Origin: Verrucomicrobiota bacterium
GTDB lineage: Bacteria; Verrucomicrobiota; Verrucomicrobiia; Limisphaerales; UBA8199
Reading direction: 5' to 3'
NCBI GenBank assembly: GCA_003176045.1
Contig: PSRM01000281.1
Coordinates: 1-40,870, forward strand
Length of the DNA: 40,870 bases
Position numbers and translations under genes: made by a program. Below, piece by piece: positions 7,120 through 15,681 of the stretch. The notes under the pieces were generated by a model. The model saw nothing but the letters and a program-made list of their open reading frames with translations. It did no database searches and was not told the DNA's origin. Numbering within the stretch: the first letter of the stretch is position 1; the number at the start of each line of letters is the position of its first letter.

Positions 7120-8943
7120 ATGGCGGGTTTGTTTAGCGAATCAACTTTGGAGCGAATTAGGGCTGCGAGTGATATCGTGGAGGTGATCGGGTCGTATCTT
7201 CCCCTAAAACGGGCAGGGGCGAATTTCGTTACCCTTTGCCCGTTCCATAAAGAGCGGACACCAAGCTTCAACGTAAATCCGCATCGGCAGATCTTCCATT
7301 GTTTCGGCTGCCACAAAGGAGGCGATGTATTCGGGTTCGTGAGAGAGTATGAAGGGCTCGATTTTCCCGCGGCGGTGAAACGATTAGCCGAACGGGCACG
7401 GATTCCGTTGGAGTTTGAGCAAACTGACGGCGAGCGTCAGTCCCGACACTTGAAAGACATGCTGCTCCAGGCGCACGAGCAGATCGCCCAACGCTGGCAA
7501 AACGCGCTGGCGAATGAGGCATCGGGTCAGATCGCGCGCGACTATTTGGCGAAACGGGGCGTCTCCGGAGAAGCCATCAAATTCTTCCGCATTGGCTATG
7601 CGCCTGACCTTTGGGACGACACAGTAAATTGGGCGAAGTCTAAAGGATACGAGCCAGGGCTCATGGAAAAGGCCGGCCTCACATTACGGAAAGAGGGAAC
7701 AGACCACTACTACGATCGCTTTCGCGGTCGGTTGATGTTCCCAATTTGTGACGAGCAGGGCAGGGTGATCGGATTCAGCGGGCGTATTTTGACCGGTGAC
7801 GAAAAAACAGCCAAGTACGTCAATTCACCTGAGACGCCGATCTTCACCAAGAGCAAGGTCTTCTTCGGCCTGGATAAATCCAAGCGAGCGTTGCTCGACG
7901 CGGAATGTGCGGTAGTATGCGAAGGGCAACTGGACCTCATCGCCTGTTACATGGCCGGGGTGCAGAACGTTGTCGCTCCACAGGGAACAGCCTTCACCAG
8001 CGAGCACGCGCGAATTCTAAAGCGATATGTCGAGGAGGTGGTGCTTTGCTTCGATTCAGATGACGCGGGTCAGAACGCTGCGGTACGCGCGCTGGATACC
8101 TTGTTGGCTTCCGGATTGGCAGTTCGGGTAGCGGTGGTCCCCGAGCCGCATGATCCGGACAGTTACATTAAGGAATTCGGGGGCGCTGCGTTCAAGCAGC
8201 TCATCGAGCAGGCGGAGGGCTTTTTTGATTATTACCTTAATCGTTTATGTGACACAAATGATGTGGCCGGCGATAAGGGGCGATCGGTTGTAGTGCAGGC
8301 AATGGCTGAAGCCGTTCACAAAACTGGAAATAGTGTTCTGGTGGACAAGCATGCTCAGAGGACCGCCCTTAGGCTTGGAGTATCGCCGGATGCGGTGCGG
8401 GCCGAGTTTCGAAAGCTTGCCCGAACCAGGCCAACGGCTGCCTCCGAGGCGCCGAAGACGAACGACGTCACCACACCGGCAGCCGACATCGAGACTCTGC
8501 CCGTCGCCGAACGCTGGCTGCTGCGAATCATGCTCGGGTCCGATGAACTGGTGCCCTGGATTGTGGAGCGGTTGGAGTTCGACTGGATACAAAGCACTGC
8601 CGCCCGCCGCATCATCGAGGCCCGCATCGCCGCCTTTCAAGCCGATCTATGGGCTGACATCCCCGCCTTTCTGGACGCATTGCCCGATGAAGAGACACGG
8701 TCATTGGTGACGCAAGCAGTTGCGAACCAGAGAAAGATCGAGGCACCAGCCAAACTGCTTCAGGGCGACCCTCAACGCGGGGACAAACGCGGTATCCTGG
8801 AGCAACTCCGGGACGATTTCATTAGCCGCCAACTGGCGGCCTTGAAACAACGGGCAAACCAGCCGAACCTGGCGGAACAAGAGTTGTTGAGCCTGTTAAA
8901 GCAGCAACAGGATTTACGGGCGATGAAGGGAAAGCCTCTATAA
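7120..8943 (+). CDS. dnaG: DNA primase
   Basis: Synthesises RNA primers at the replication fork. The 607 residues match the family. The N-terminal zinc-binding CHC2 domain shows C40-PFH43 and C61-FGC64. The RNA polymerase core includes ARDYLAKRGVS and GRLMFPICDEQGRVIGFSGR. The TOPRIM catalytic region has E268 in VVCEGQLD and the DxD motif in CFDSDDAG (residues 310-317). The C-terminal part (from about 440) is the helical DnaB-binding region and is variable. The gene stands alone; the common neighbours rpsU and rpoD are not present here. No Shine-Dalgarno sequence is obvious. Confidence 0.97.
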   Translation: MAGLFSESTLERIRAASDIVEVIGSYLPLKRAGANFVTLCPFHKERTPSFNVNPHRQIFHCFGCHKGGDVFGFVREYEGLDFPAAVKRLAERARIPLEFEQTDGERQSRHLKDMLLQAHEQIAQRWQNALANEASGQIARDYLAKRGVSGEAIKFFRIGYAPDLWDDTVNWAKSKGYEPGLMEKAGLTLRKEGTDHYYDRFRGRLMFPICDEQGRVIGFSGRILTGDEKTAKYVNSPETPIFTKSKVFFGLDKSKRALLDAECAVVCEGQLDLIACYMAGVQNVVAPQGTAFTSEHARILKRYVEEVVLCFDSDDAGQNAAVRALDTLLASGLAVRVAVVPEPHDPDSYIKEFGGAAFKQLIEQAEGFFDYYLNRLCDTNDVAGDKGRSVVVQAMAEAVHKTGNSVLVDKHAQRTALRLGVSPDAVRAEFRKLARTRPTAASEAPKTNDVTTPAADIETLPVAERWLLRIMLGSDELVPWIVERLEFDWIQSTAARRIIEARIAAFQADLWADIPAFLDALPDEETRSLVTQAVANQRKIEAPAKLLQGDPQRGDKRGILEQLRDDFISRQLAALKQRANQPNLAEQELLSLLKQQQDLRAMKGKPL

Positions 8944-9177
8944 ACTCCAAACTTCAAGCGTCAAACTTCAAAAAAGCCTCAAACGTCAAACTTCAAGTCG
9001 CTCCGGTACGTAGATCGAACGAATCGTAAGCGGGGTTTTAATGAGGCCTGATGGCCAATTTTGCAAGCGAGAAGCACCCGCATTTTCGCATCTACGCCCC
9101 ACGCACAACTCCAGGCTTTGAAGTTTGGATTTTGAGGGTTGCTTGAAGTTTGAAGTTTCGGAGTTTGAAGTTTCTCC
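8940..9177. repeat. Word-repeat spacer (caaacttcaa)
   Basis: After dnaG, caaacttcaa and variants (gcgtcaaacttcaa, ctcaaacgtcaaac) repeat through about 8998. In reverse complement, gaagtttgga and gaagtttcgg fill 9119-9177. The two ends can pair. No gene lies between. Confidence 0.65.
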
Positions 9178-9612
9178 TTACTTCGCCCCTTGATCAATCC
9201 ACGCTCTTACCAGCCCGATTTGCTCTTTGGTAAGCGGTCCGATCTTTGCTTTGTTGTTGGGCGGAGGCATGTAATCGTCCTCATCGCCTAGATGAGCAAT
9301 GTTGATGACCAAGGTGCTTTCGGCGCTATTACCGGGCTGGATCACTTTCCCATTCTCGCTTCCCTTGAGCGCGCCCGGAAGACTGTCGAGGCGAAGGCGG
9401 GCTTTTGGTTTTTCAGCCCCGTGACATTTAACGCACGATTTGTCGAAAATGGGTTTGATATCCCCCGCGTAGGTTACGTCCTTTTTATCCGATGGAGGCG
9501 GGAGCTTGCTCACATCTACTGCCGGTTTCTTTTTTTCTTTTTCCGCGGCGCGAACAGTAATGAAAGAGGCGCATAGCGCGGCGCTCAAGCACAATAGGAG
9601 AAGGTTCTTCAT
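9178..9612 (-). CDS. Exported c-type cytochrome domain protein
   Basis: The preferred ATG at 9612 gives MKNLLLLCLSAALCASFITVRAA, a good signal peptide; an in-frame ATG two codons upstream is also possible. The mature protein carries one haem c site, CVKCH (residues 60-64 from this start). The context DIKPIFDKSCVKCHG, then KARLRLDSLPGALKG, is the Planctomycetes/Verrucomicrobia-type cytochrome c domain usually found fused to large PSD1/DUF1553-type proteins. DDYMPPP probably supplies the distal methionine. Here the domain stands alone (144 residues) with a Lys/Pro-rich linker, so a periplasmic electron-transfer or haem-binding role is likely; its partner is unknown. Confidence 0.85.
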   Translation of the reverse strand: MKNLLLLCLSAALCASFITVRAAEKEKKKPAVDVSKLPPPSDKKDVTYAGDIKPIFDKSCVKCHGAEKPKARLRLDSLPGALKGSENGKVIQPGNSAESTLVINIAHLGDEDDYMPPPNNKAKIGPLTKEQIGLVRAWIDQGAK

Positions 9613-9642
9613 TGTCATATTTATTCGAATCTGGCGTAAGGA

Positions 9643-10593
9643 TTATTGCAAGGCAGAGCCGGAGTCAACCACATTCCAGGACTTGCGCAAAATCTCGGGC
9701 TCGATGCCTTTGGCACGCAAAGCGCGGAGGCTCAGTGAGTCGCTGCGTTTGGCAAGGCGCTGGCCGGATTCATCTGTTACCAGGGGACAATGATAGAAGT
9801 TCGGTCGGGTCAGGCCCAGGGCGCGATAGACCAGGATTTGGCGAGCAGTGGACTTCAGGAGGTCCTGGCCGCGCACCACCTCCGTGATTTGCATGGCTGC
9901 ATCGTCCACGACAACGGCCAATTGGTACGAGGGCAAGCCATCATGACGCCAGACGATGAAATCGCCAAAGCCTCTGCCGGCAATAAACTCTTGAGGGCCG
10001 TAAGAGCCATCCCCGAAAGAAATGGGCTCACCATCGGGCACTCGAAAACGCCAGTTAATCCGCGGCGAAAGTTTATTCCGATCTCGTCGGCCGTCCTGAG
10101 CCGGCTCCAACTTTGAACTTTGAACATTGAAGTCTGAACTCACAGCCGGCCGGCAAGTGCCCGGGTATATCGGCTCGTCTTCTCCGACATGCGGCGCCTG
10201 CAACGCGCGCAGGACGTCCAGGCGGGAGCAGGTACATGGATAAACTGCGCCAGAGGCACGAAGTTTTTCGAAAGCTGCAATGTAAAACTCCCCGCGCTTA
10301 CTCTGGCAGTACGGGCCAAAGGGGCCGCCGCAGTCCGGCCCCTCTTTCCATTGGAAGCCGAACCAACGCAGGTCCTCGAACATGGCCGAAACAAACTGGG
10401 TTTTGCAGCGCGCCTGGTCGAGGTCTTCGTTGCGCAGAATGAGTGTGCCGCCGCAAGAAAGTGCCCGCTGTTGAGCGGTCCAGAAGGTGCGGGCGTGGCC
10501 GAGGTGGAGAAGGCCGGTGGGGGAGGGAGCGAGACGGCCGCGGTAAGGGCGTGAAACGTGAAACGTGAAACGTGAAGGCTCGGCAGCATTCAT
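9643..10593 (-). CDS. gluQ: Glutamyl-queuosine tRNA(Asp) synthetase
   Basis: Activates glutamate and attaches it to queuosine in the anticodon of tRNA(Asp). It resembles the catalytic half of glutamyl-tRNA synthetase without the anticodon-binding domain, and the 316 residues fit. GRLAPSPTGLLHLGHAR has the HIGH-type motif at 30-33. A zinc site is likely from C120, C122, Y143 and C147 (YPCTCSR, then YPGTC). The KMSKS-equivalent is AKRSDS near 281-286. The N-terminus (RFTFHVSR) is encoded by the gtgaaac word repeat, and no later start codon precedes the conserved domain. Residues about 152-163 (SSDFNVQSSKLE) are encoded by another word (ttcaaagttcaaag), apparently inserted in a loop. Confidence 0.92.
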   Translation of the reverse strand: MNAAEPSRFTFHVSRPYRGRLAPSPTGLLHLGHARTFWTAQQRALSCGGTLILRNEDLDQARCKTQFVSAMFEDLRWFGFQWKEGPDCGGPFGPYCQSKRGEFYIAAFEKLRASGAVYPCTCSRLDVLRALQAPHVGEDEPIYPGTCRPAVSSDFNVQSSKLEPAQDGRRDRNKLSPRINWRFRVPDGEPISFGDGSYGPQEFIAGRGFGDFIVWRHDGLPSYQLAVVVDDAAMQITEVVRGQDLLKSTARQILVYRALGLTRPNFYHCPLVTDESGQRLAKRSDSLSLRALRAKGIEPEILRKSWNVVDSGSALQ

Positions 10594-10635
10594 CTCATTT
10601 TAACCGGGTAGGGAAGCAGACCTAAGGTTCCGGAG

Positions 10636-11487
10636 CTAAAAGAGGATATCTGCATGATCGTCGAGCCATTGACTCAAGCGCGGCAGGCGGAAGGAGAGCA
10701 ATTGTTGGACCTTGGCGCAGTTCAGGGATGTGTCGGGAGGCCGAGGCGCTCCGGCATAGTTTTTCAAAGAGCCTGGGACGATATTGGGATTCAGTTGTGG
10801 CCAACGGGCGGCCACCAGTTGGCCCATCTGAAATCGGGAGAGCCGCTCTGAGCCGCTTACGTGGTAGCGCCCGGTCTTCTTTTGAAGCACTAATTCCCAG
10901 GTCGCTTCCGCGGTGACCTCGGCCGGTATGGGTGAGCGGAATTCATCAGTAAACAGGTCGAGGGTTTTGCCGGCCTGAAACGCTACTCGGAGTTTTTCGT
11001 TGAAGCCGCGGTCGCCGGTGGGCGAAACGCCGCCATTCAGCGAGGTTCGGATGACCGTGTGGCGTGGATTTGAAAGAACGATCTTCTCTGCTTCGACTTT
11101 TGTCTGCGCATAAACGCCCAGAGGGTTCACGGAAGCATGTTCATCGTAGTTACCTTGCCGCCCGTCGAAGACCAGGTCGGTTGAGTAGAAGAAGAAGGGG
11201 ATAGCCGCTGCCAATTGGGCGAGTTCGGCTGTGACCTGGACGTTCAGCCTGCGTGCTAAGGCAGGATTGGCCTCGCACTCGGGGCTCTGGCTCAGAGCGG
11301 CGCAGTGGATGATGAGGTCGGGCTTTTGCGCCTGAAAGGCTCTCCGGACAGCCGTGAAATCTGTAAGGTCGAGGTCTTTGCGGGTGAGTGGGAGGATCGT
11401 GGCCTGCGGCAGAAAGCGGTGCGCGGTCTGGGCGAGATAGTTGCCGATCAGACCGCCAGCGCCGGTGATCCAGATTTTATTCAGCAC
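10636..11487 (-). CDS. RmlD-type NAD(P)-dependent sugar reductase
   Basis: An extended short-chain dehydrogenase of the dTDP-4-dehydrorhamnose reductase type, 283 residues. The nucleotide-binding loop is G9-A-G-G12-L-I-G15. The catalytic set is S102 (FYSTDLVFDG) with Y126-x3-K130 (VYAQTK). The HCAALSQSPECE segment and the late RYHVSGSERLSRFQMG match the RmlD family. rmlA, rmlB and rmlC are not in the window, so dTDP-rhamnose synthesis is not proven; other RmlD-like reductases act on different nucleotide or free sugars. Confidence 0.8.
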   Translation of the reverse strand: MLNKIWITGAGGLIGNYLAQTAHRFLPQATILPLTRKDLDLTDFTAVRRAFQAQKPDLIIHCAALSQSPECEANPALARRLNVQVTAELAQLAAAIPFFFYSTDLVFDGRQGNYDEHASVNPLGVYAQTKVEAEKIVLSNPRHTVIRTSLNGGVSPTGDRGFNEKLRVAFQAGKTLDLFTDEFRSPIPAEVTAEATWELVLQKKTGRYHVSGSERLSRFQMGQLVAARWPQLNPNIVPGSLKNYAGAPRPPDTSLNCAKVQQLLSFRLPRLSQWLDDHADILF

Positions 11488-11521
11488 TTGACGTGAGGGT
11501 TGATTGGCGCGCTAGCGTCTC

Positions 11522-11596
11522 GGAGTGCGCCAGTCCTCTGGCGCTTTGGGTTCCATACGGAGGAAAAGCGCTCCCGATGCATCGGGAGCGCACTCC
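11522..11596. repeat. Paired REP-like units (locus 11.5 kb)
   Basis: A forward unit at 11522-11550 has flank ggagtgcg, stem CGCCAG/CTGGCG and flank ctttggg. An inverted unit at 11564-11596 has flank aaaagcg and cgcactcc around a perfect 24-bp palindrome at 11568-11591 centred on gatgcatc. The constant flanks match units at 2367, 15514, 18854, 20405 and 23874 while the stems differ. Confidence 0.75.
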
Positions 11597-11663
11597 AAAA
11601 CCTGGCGGCAAGTCGCACGGTTTTGTGCCAAGGTTCGCCATGGTTTGCAGAAGGCTGCGTCCC

Positions 11664-12554
11664 TTAGTCGAGCATTCTTTGAGATAGGCCTTCGTAAGCG
11701 TCAATCCTTCTGTCGCGCAGAAACGGCCAATGTGTGCGCGTGGTCTCGACCTGGTTGAGGTCAATATTAACAAGCAGAATGCCTTCGTTTTGGGGGTCCA
11801 GTTTTTCCAGGATCTGGCCCGAAGGACCGGCCACGAAACTTTGGCCCCAGAATTCGATTCCATCGCCCGAGATTTTTTCATGCCCGACACGGTTCGGGAC
11901 GGCAACGAAGCAACCATTGGCGATGGAATGCGCCCGCTGGATGGTTTCCCAGGCCAGATGCTGCTCCTGACCGTCTGCGGCTTTCTCTGCCGGATGCCAG
12001 CCAATGGCGGTGGGATAAAACAGAATCTGGGCTCCTTTCAGTGCCGTGAGGCGGGCGGCCTCCGGGAACCACTGATCCCAGCAAATCGCCACCCCGATTT
12101 TCGCGTAGCGCGTTTGCCATGCGCGGAAACCTAAGTCGCCAGGTGTGAAGTAAAATTTTTCGTAATAAAGCGGATCATCCGGGATGTGCATTTTGCGATA
12201 GATACCAAGGAGCGCTCCATCCGCATCAATAACCACGGCGCTGTTGTGATAGAGTCCTGGCGCGCGCTTTTCGAAAATGGAGGCGATGATGACAACCTGT
12301 TTCTCTTTGGCCAGTTTTGCAAAGGCCTCAGTCGTTGGGCCTGGAATTGGTTCAGCAAGGTCGAAGCGGGAGTGATCCTCGGTCTGGCAGAAGTATTGGG
12401 AGCGAAAGAGTTCCTGGGTGCAAATGATCTGTGCGCCTTCACGCGCGGCGCTTTGGGCAAAGGCCATGGCCTTGTTCATATTCGCGCCCGGATCGGCAGA
12501 ACAGGCGCTCTGGATCAAAGCGATCCGCACTTTTTTGGCCGAACTATCACTCAT
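11664..12554 (-). CDS. aguB: N-carbamoylputrescine amidase-like carbon-nitrogen hydrolase
   Basis: A nitrilase-superfamily amidohydrolase of 296 residues. AguB converts N-carbamoylputrescine to putrescine in polyamine synthesis from arginine via agmatine. The Glu-Lys-Cys triad is visible: E48 in CTQELF, K121 in YRKMHIPDDP and C158 in AICWDQWFPEAAR. The sequences HIPDDPLYYEKFYFTPGD and PTAIGWHPAEKA, and the C-terminal THWPFLRDRRIDAY, are typical of the AguB branch. The usual partner agmatine deiminase (aguA) is not in the window. It is on the same strand as the RmlD-like gene but separated by a palindromic repeat pair. Confidence 0.88.
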   Translation of the reverse strand: MSDSSAKKVRIALIQSACSADPGANMNKAMAFAQSAAREGAQIICTQELFRSQYFCQTEDHSRFDLAEPIPGPTTEAFAKLAKEKQVVIIASIFEKRAPGLYHNSAVVIDADGALLGIYRKMHIPDDPLYYEKFYFTPGDLGFRAWQTRYAKIGVAICWDQWFPEAARLTALKGAQILFYPTAIGWHPAEKAADGQEQHLAWETIQRAHSIANGCFVAVPNRVGHEKISGDGIEFWGQSFVAGPSGQILEKLDPQNEGILLVNIDLNQVETTRTHWPFLRDRRIDAYEGLSQRMLD

Positions 12555-12574
12555 TTATCGCCTGCATTATCGAC

Positions 12575-12697
12575 GCATTGGGCGCAAACACAAAAAGCTC
12601 CAAACACCAAATCTCAAATGCGCCGCCGGTTGATCTTTGGTGTTTGGAGCCTGGTGTTTCTCTGGCGTTTGGTGTTTGAAGTTTGGAGTTCGCCGCC
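12575..12697. repeat. Word-repeat spacer (caaacacca / tggtgtttgg)
   Basis: ctccaaacaccaaatctcaa at about 12597 faces its reverse complement form (ggtgtttgga, gtttggtgtttgaag) at 12639-12688, so the spacer can fold on itself. The same word occurs at 21870-21918. Confidence 0.6.
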
Positions 12698-13723
12698 TCA
12701 AGTCCTTGCAGATCCGGCGATCGGCTCGAGGATGCGCGTGCTTTCATGGCCGGGCGCCAATGGGGCCGCCGGCACATATTGACCGAAGAGTTCGCGAATG
12801 AATTTGCCCATCGTCTCGTTGGTTGGCCCGTAGCCGGAGTGATAGATGTAATGCTCCAGATCAAAGAGCAGTTCGTCGGCGCTGGCGTAGCGTTTGTCCA
12901 GCTCGCGCGCAAGGACGCGGTGAAGAATCTCATTGAGCCGATCGTCTATGCGCGAGTCCAGATTGCGGAAGTCCGGAATGGGTAAAGACATCATCCGTTG
13001 GCGGGACTCCTCGGGAGTCTGGGCTTTGAAAATATTCCTGCCGAGCAACAGGTGCGCCAGAACAACGCCCGCGGAGAAGAGATCTGAACGTTTGTCGGTG
13101 ATTTGGAAATTTGCCTGCTCGGGGCTCATGTAATCCGCCTTGCCGGCGACCACTTCGCCCTCGTTATCCACGAGAAAACCGCGCGCCTTGGCGATGCCGA
13201 AATCGGTGAGCTTCACATCGCCTTCGAATGCGATCATGATGTTCTTGAAACTGACATCCCGGTGAACGAGTCCCAGCGGTTTGCCGTCTTTGTCGGTTTT
13301 GGCGTGCGCATAGGCCAGGCCGCGAGCGACGCGGCTCACAATAAAGACGGCGAGTTCCTTCGGGAGAACCTTGCGCTTTTCGGCCAGTTGTTGACCGAAT
13401 TGCTCCAGGTTCACCCCACGGATTAATTCCATGGTGATGAAATAAACACCGCGAGTCTCGCCCAGGTGATAAGTCTGGACGATGTTTGTGTGGATGAGGT
13501 CGGCCACGAGTTTCGCTTCGCCGATAAAGTTCTCGATGAACTGCTTTTGGCGAGCGTAGTTGTCGCGAATGACTTTGATGGCGACGCGTTTGACGAATTG
13601 ACGGGCGCCATGTTGTTCGGCTTCGTAGATGATGCCCATGCCGCCCTCGAAGATCTTGCGGACGATGTCGTAGCGGAACTCGTTCTGAATGCTGAAAAGC
13701 GCCACGTCCTGATGCTGAGGCAT
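12698..13723 (-). CDS. Hanks-type serine/threonine protein kinase
   Basis: A 341-residue protein with one eukaryotic-like kinase domain and no visible transmembrane segment or sensor domain, so it is probably cytoplasmic. The glycine-rich loop is F-EGGMGIIYEAE (25-36), with ATP-anchoring lysine K50 in VAIKVI. The catalytic loop is H154-R-D156 with N161 (HRDVSFKN, instead of the common HRDLKPxN), and the Mg-binding DFG is at 174-176. The activation segment ends ADYMSPEQ. The C-terminal ~60 residues (HYIYHSGYGPTNETMGKFI) are outside the core. Targets unknown; divergently oriented to the HU gene. Confidence 0.93.
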   Translation of the reverse strand: MPQHQDVALFSIQNEFRYDIVRKIFEGGMGIIYEAEQHGARQFVKRVAIKVIRDNYARQKQFIENFIGEAKLVADLIHTNIVQTYHLGETRGVYFITMELIRGVNLEQFGQQLAEKRKVLPKELAVFIVSRVARGLAYAHAKTDKDGKPLGLVHRDVSFKNIMIAFEGDVKLTDFGIAKARGFLVDNEGEVVAGKADYMSPEQANFQITDKRSDLFSAGVVLAHLLLGRNIFKAQTPEESRQRMMSLPIPDFRNLDSRIDDRLNEILHRVLARELDKRYASADELLFDLEHYIYHSGYGPTNETMGKFIRELFGQYVPAAPLAPGHESTRILEPIAGSART

Positions 13724-13928
13724 TTTGCGAGGAAGTCAAGTCTGTCTGCGTATGATTGGATCGCTCCGCGATGCCTGAGAATTTGCTTGCGATACTCGTT
13801 CGGCACCCCGGAAAAAAGCGCATTTTTTTGCATTTTCTGCTTGCGCGGTTTTGCTGGCGGGCTTTAATTGCGGGCAAGTCGAACGACTTTAACTAAACCA
13901 AACTACAACAATTCAGATCAAACTGACT

Positions 13929-14225
13929 ATGGCAAAAGCACTTACGAAATCCCAAATCGCCGCCGAACTCGCCGAGAAGAACGAAATCTCTAAGAAGCAG
14001 GCAGTAGGAGTTCTCGACACCCTGGCTACGCTGGCATACAGGAACGCCAAGAACACTTTCACTGTGCCCGGCCTGGGCAAGCTCGTCCTGCAAAACCGCC
14101 CCGCTCGTGAAATGGTGATGCAATTTGGCCCCAACAAGGGCAAGACTATCACTGTGCCCGCCAAGCGCGTGGTGAAGTTCCGCGTGGCCAAAGCCGCCAA
14201 GGACGCCATCCTCAAGGCGAAGTAA
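13929..14225 (+). CDS. HU/IHF-family DNA-binding protein
   Basis: A small basic nucleoid protein of 98 residues that bends DNA as a dimer. MAKALTKSQIAAELAEKNEISKKQA gives the N-terminal helices (its conserved part up to VGVLDTLATLA forms the dimer core), and the beta-arm region includes FTVPGLGKLVLQNRPAREM, then GKTITVPAKRVVKFRVAK. The ending VAKAAKDAILKAK is lysine-rich as in verrucomicrobial HU proteins. It has its own strong terminator. The leader is A/C-rich with no Shine-Dalgarno sequence (aaactgactATG). Confidence 0.93.
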   Translation: MAKALTKSQIAAELAEKNEISKKQAVGVLDTLATLAYRNAKNTFTVPGLGKLVLQNRPAREMVMQFGPNKGKTITVPAKRVVKFRVAKAAKDAILKAK

Positions 14226-14241
14226 TATTTGTTCGTTCAGA

Positions 14242-14276
14242 AAGGCACTCTGCTGATCGCAGAGTGCCTTCTTTGT
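14242..14276 (+). terminator. Intrinsic terminator after the HU gene
   Basis: A perfect 12-bp stem, AAGGCACTCTGC at 14242-14253 and GCAGAGTGCCTT at 14259-14270 with loop TGATC, is followed by a T-rich run (ttctttgt). It starts 16 bases after the HU stop codon. Confidence 0.85.
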
Positions 14277-14282
14277 CCCTCG

Positions 14283-14412
14283 GTACAGAGCCGTCCCGCC
14301 AAGCGGGATGAGGGAGCCCTCGGGCCGGTTTTTTCCACTCCCGCGCACCGGAGGGCCCCGGCCTACAGGTGCAACGCATCGAACTTGTAGGCCGCGTGCC
14401 CACACGCGGCGT
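14283..14412. repeat. Palindromic repeats upstream of panE
   Basis: Contains GTCCCGC-caa-GCGGGA near 14291, then the R2 arms GGCCTACA (14360-14367) and TGTAGGCC (14386-14393), followed by CGCGTG-ccca-CACGCG at about 14393-14408. The arms match the repeats at 6213 and 17075. No gene is seen in the stretch. Confidence 0.65.
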
Positions 14413-14479
14413 CCGATTCCGATTTGCAAGAGAGAGGGAAAGATGCGGCACCAGCGGTGCCCATTACGAGCACCTTCGC

Positions 14480-15463
14480 ATGAAGATCGCCGTCGTAGGA
14501 TGCGGGGCTGTAGGGAGTTTCTACGGCGGGAATCTGGCCCGCGCCGGCCATGAGGTGCATTTTCTGTTGCGTTCGGACTACGAGGTAGTCCGTCAGAAAG
14601 GAGTGCGGGTTCGGACTGGTTTGAGCGAGTTTGTAGTTCGACCGCATTGCGCCGTTGAGCCGGAACAAATTGGCCACGCTGAAGTCGTCCTCGTTGGGCT
14701 CAAAACCACCGCCAATGACCAATTTGGCAGCCTTTTGTCTCCACTGGTCCGGGCTGAAACCGCGATCGTAACTCTCCAAAATGGGCTTGGGAATGAGGAG
14801 CAGTTGGCGCAGCTTTTTCCGGCGCGCCAGATATTGGGAGGCCTTTGCTTTGTGTGCTTAAACCGCCTCGAGCCGGGTGTAGTCCAGCACTTCGATCATG
14901 GCAGCGTCATCCTGGGAGAGTTTGATCGGGGGCCAAAAGGAAGAACGCATGAGTTGGCGTCACACTTTTGTGATTCGGGCGTGCCTTGTTCTGTCACCCA
15001 GAACCTGGCCCAGGCGCACTGGGAGAAGCTCGCCTGGAACATTCCTTTCAACGGGCTTGGCGTTGCTGGCGCAGCCGGTTATGAAGCATTGACCGGCGGC
15101 CAAAGCTCGTCCCTTGCTTCCCCAGCCTCGACGTCCGCTCCCTGCCTCACGACCGACAGACTTCTTTCTGATCCCCGCTGGCTGCAGCTTGTGCGAGAGT
15201 TGATCCTGGAGGTGGTGTCGGCCGCGCGGGCCATGGGTTTCAATTTGATGGAGAGCTTGGTGGAGGAGCAGATCGAGCGCACCCGGACTATGGGAGCGTA
15301 CAAAGCCTCGACCCTTATTGATTTCGAGCGCGGCCAGGCTCTGGAATTGCAAAGCCTTTTTCTGGAACCGCTTCGCCAGGCTCGAGAGGCTGGAGTTGCC
15401 ACGCCGCGGCTGGAAGCTTTGTGCAAGGTGCTCAAACGGCTTGATCCTGGAGGGGTGCCGTAG
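14480..15463 (+). CDS. panE: 2-dehydropantoate 2-reductase
   Basis: Reduces ketopantoate to pantoate with NADPH in pantothenate/CoA synthesis. The frame is open from 14369, but the preceding codons come from a palindromic repeat; the ATG at 14480 gives MKIAVVGCGAVGSFYGG with G7-x-G9-x-x-G12 at once, and a 327-residue protein. Other family marks are VGLKTTANDQ, TLQNGLGNEEQL, HWEKLAWNIPFNGL and the C-terminal TSTLIDFERGQALEL type segment. A Ser/Ala/Pro-rich insertion (GGQSSSLASPASTSAP, about residues 206-221) looks unlike the family and may be a local expansion. Could be another ketopantoate-reductase-like enzyme. Confidence 0.88.
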   Translation: MKIAVVGCGAVGSFYGGNLARAGHEVHFLLRSDYEVVRQKGVRVRTGLSEFVVRPHCAVEPEQIGHAEVVLVGLKTTANDQFGSLLSPLVRAETAIVTLQNGLGNEEQLAQLFPARQILGGLCFVCLNRLEPGVVQHFDHGSVILGEFDRGPKGRTHELASHFCDSGVPCSVTQNLAQAHWEKLAWNIPFNGLGVAGAAGYEALTGGQSSSLASPASTSAPCLTTDRLLSDPRWLQLVRELILEVVSAARAMGFNLMESLVEEQIERTRTMGAYKASTLIDFERGQALELQSLFLEPLRQAREAGVATPRLEALCKVLKRLDPGGVP

Positions 15464-15470
15464 TCCTTAC

Positions 15471-15640
15471 GTCAGACCGGTCCGGCCAAGCGCACTTGAT
15501 AGAGCCAGCGTGCGGGAGCGCGGCATTTATGCCGCTTCAATGTCCGCATCTCGATGAGCGTACCTGGTAATGCGGGCGCTTCCGTGCGTTCGGCGCGTGA
15601 AGCGGCATAAATGCCGCGCTCCCGGATCAAACGGTCTGAC
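15471..15640. repeat. 170-bp element with paired REP-like units
   Basis: Two identical 26-bp arms in inverted orientation lie at 15514-15539 and 15598-15623 (gggagcgcggc, then a tttatgccgcttca type stem GCGGCAT/ATGCCGC). Outside them, gtcagaccg at 15471-15479 faces cggtctgac at 15632-15640. The element fills the panE-gltX gap and has no coding sequence. Confidence 0.75.
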
Positions 15641-15681
15641 CTTGCGCCAGCCAAAAAATCCCTCCATCGTAACCAGGTTTC

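Noticed and set aside
8940-9177. Could the caaacttcaa arrays be a CRISPR?
   Set aside because: The period is about 8-12 bases with no 28-37-base repeat and no unique spacers; no cas gene is nearby.
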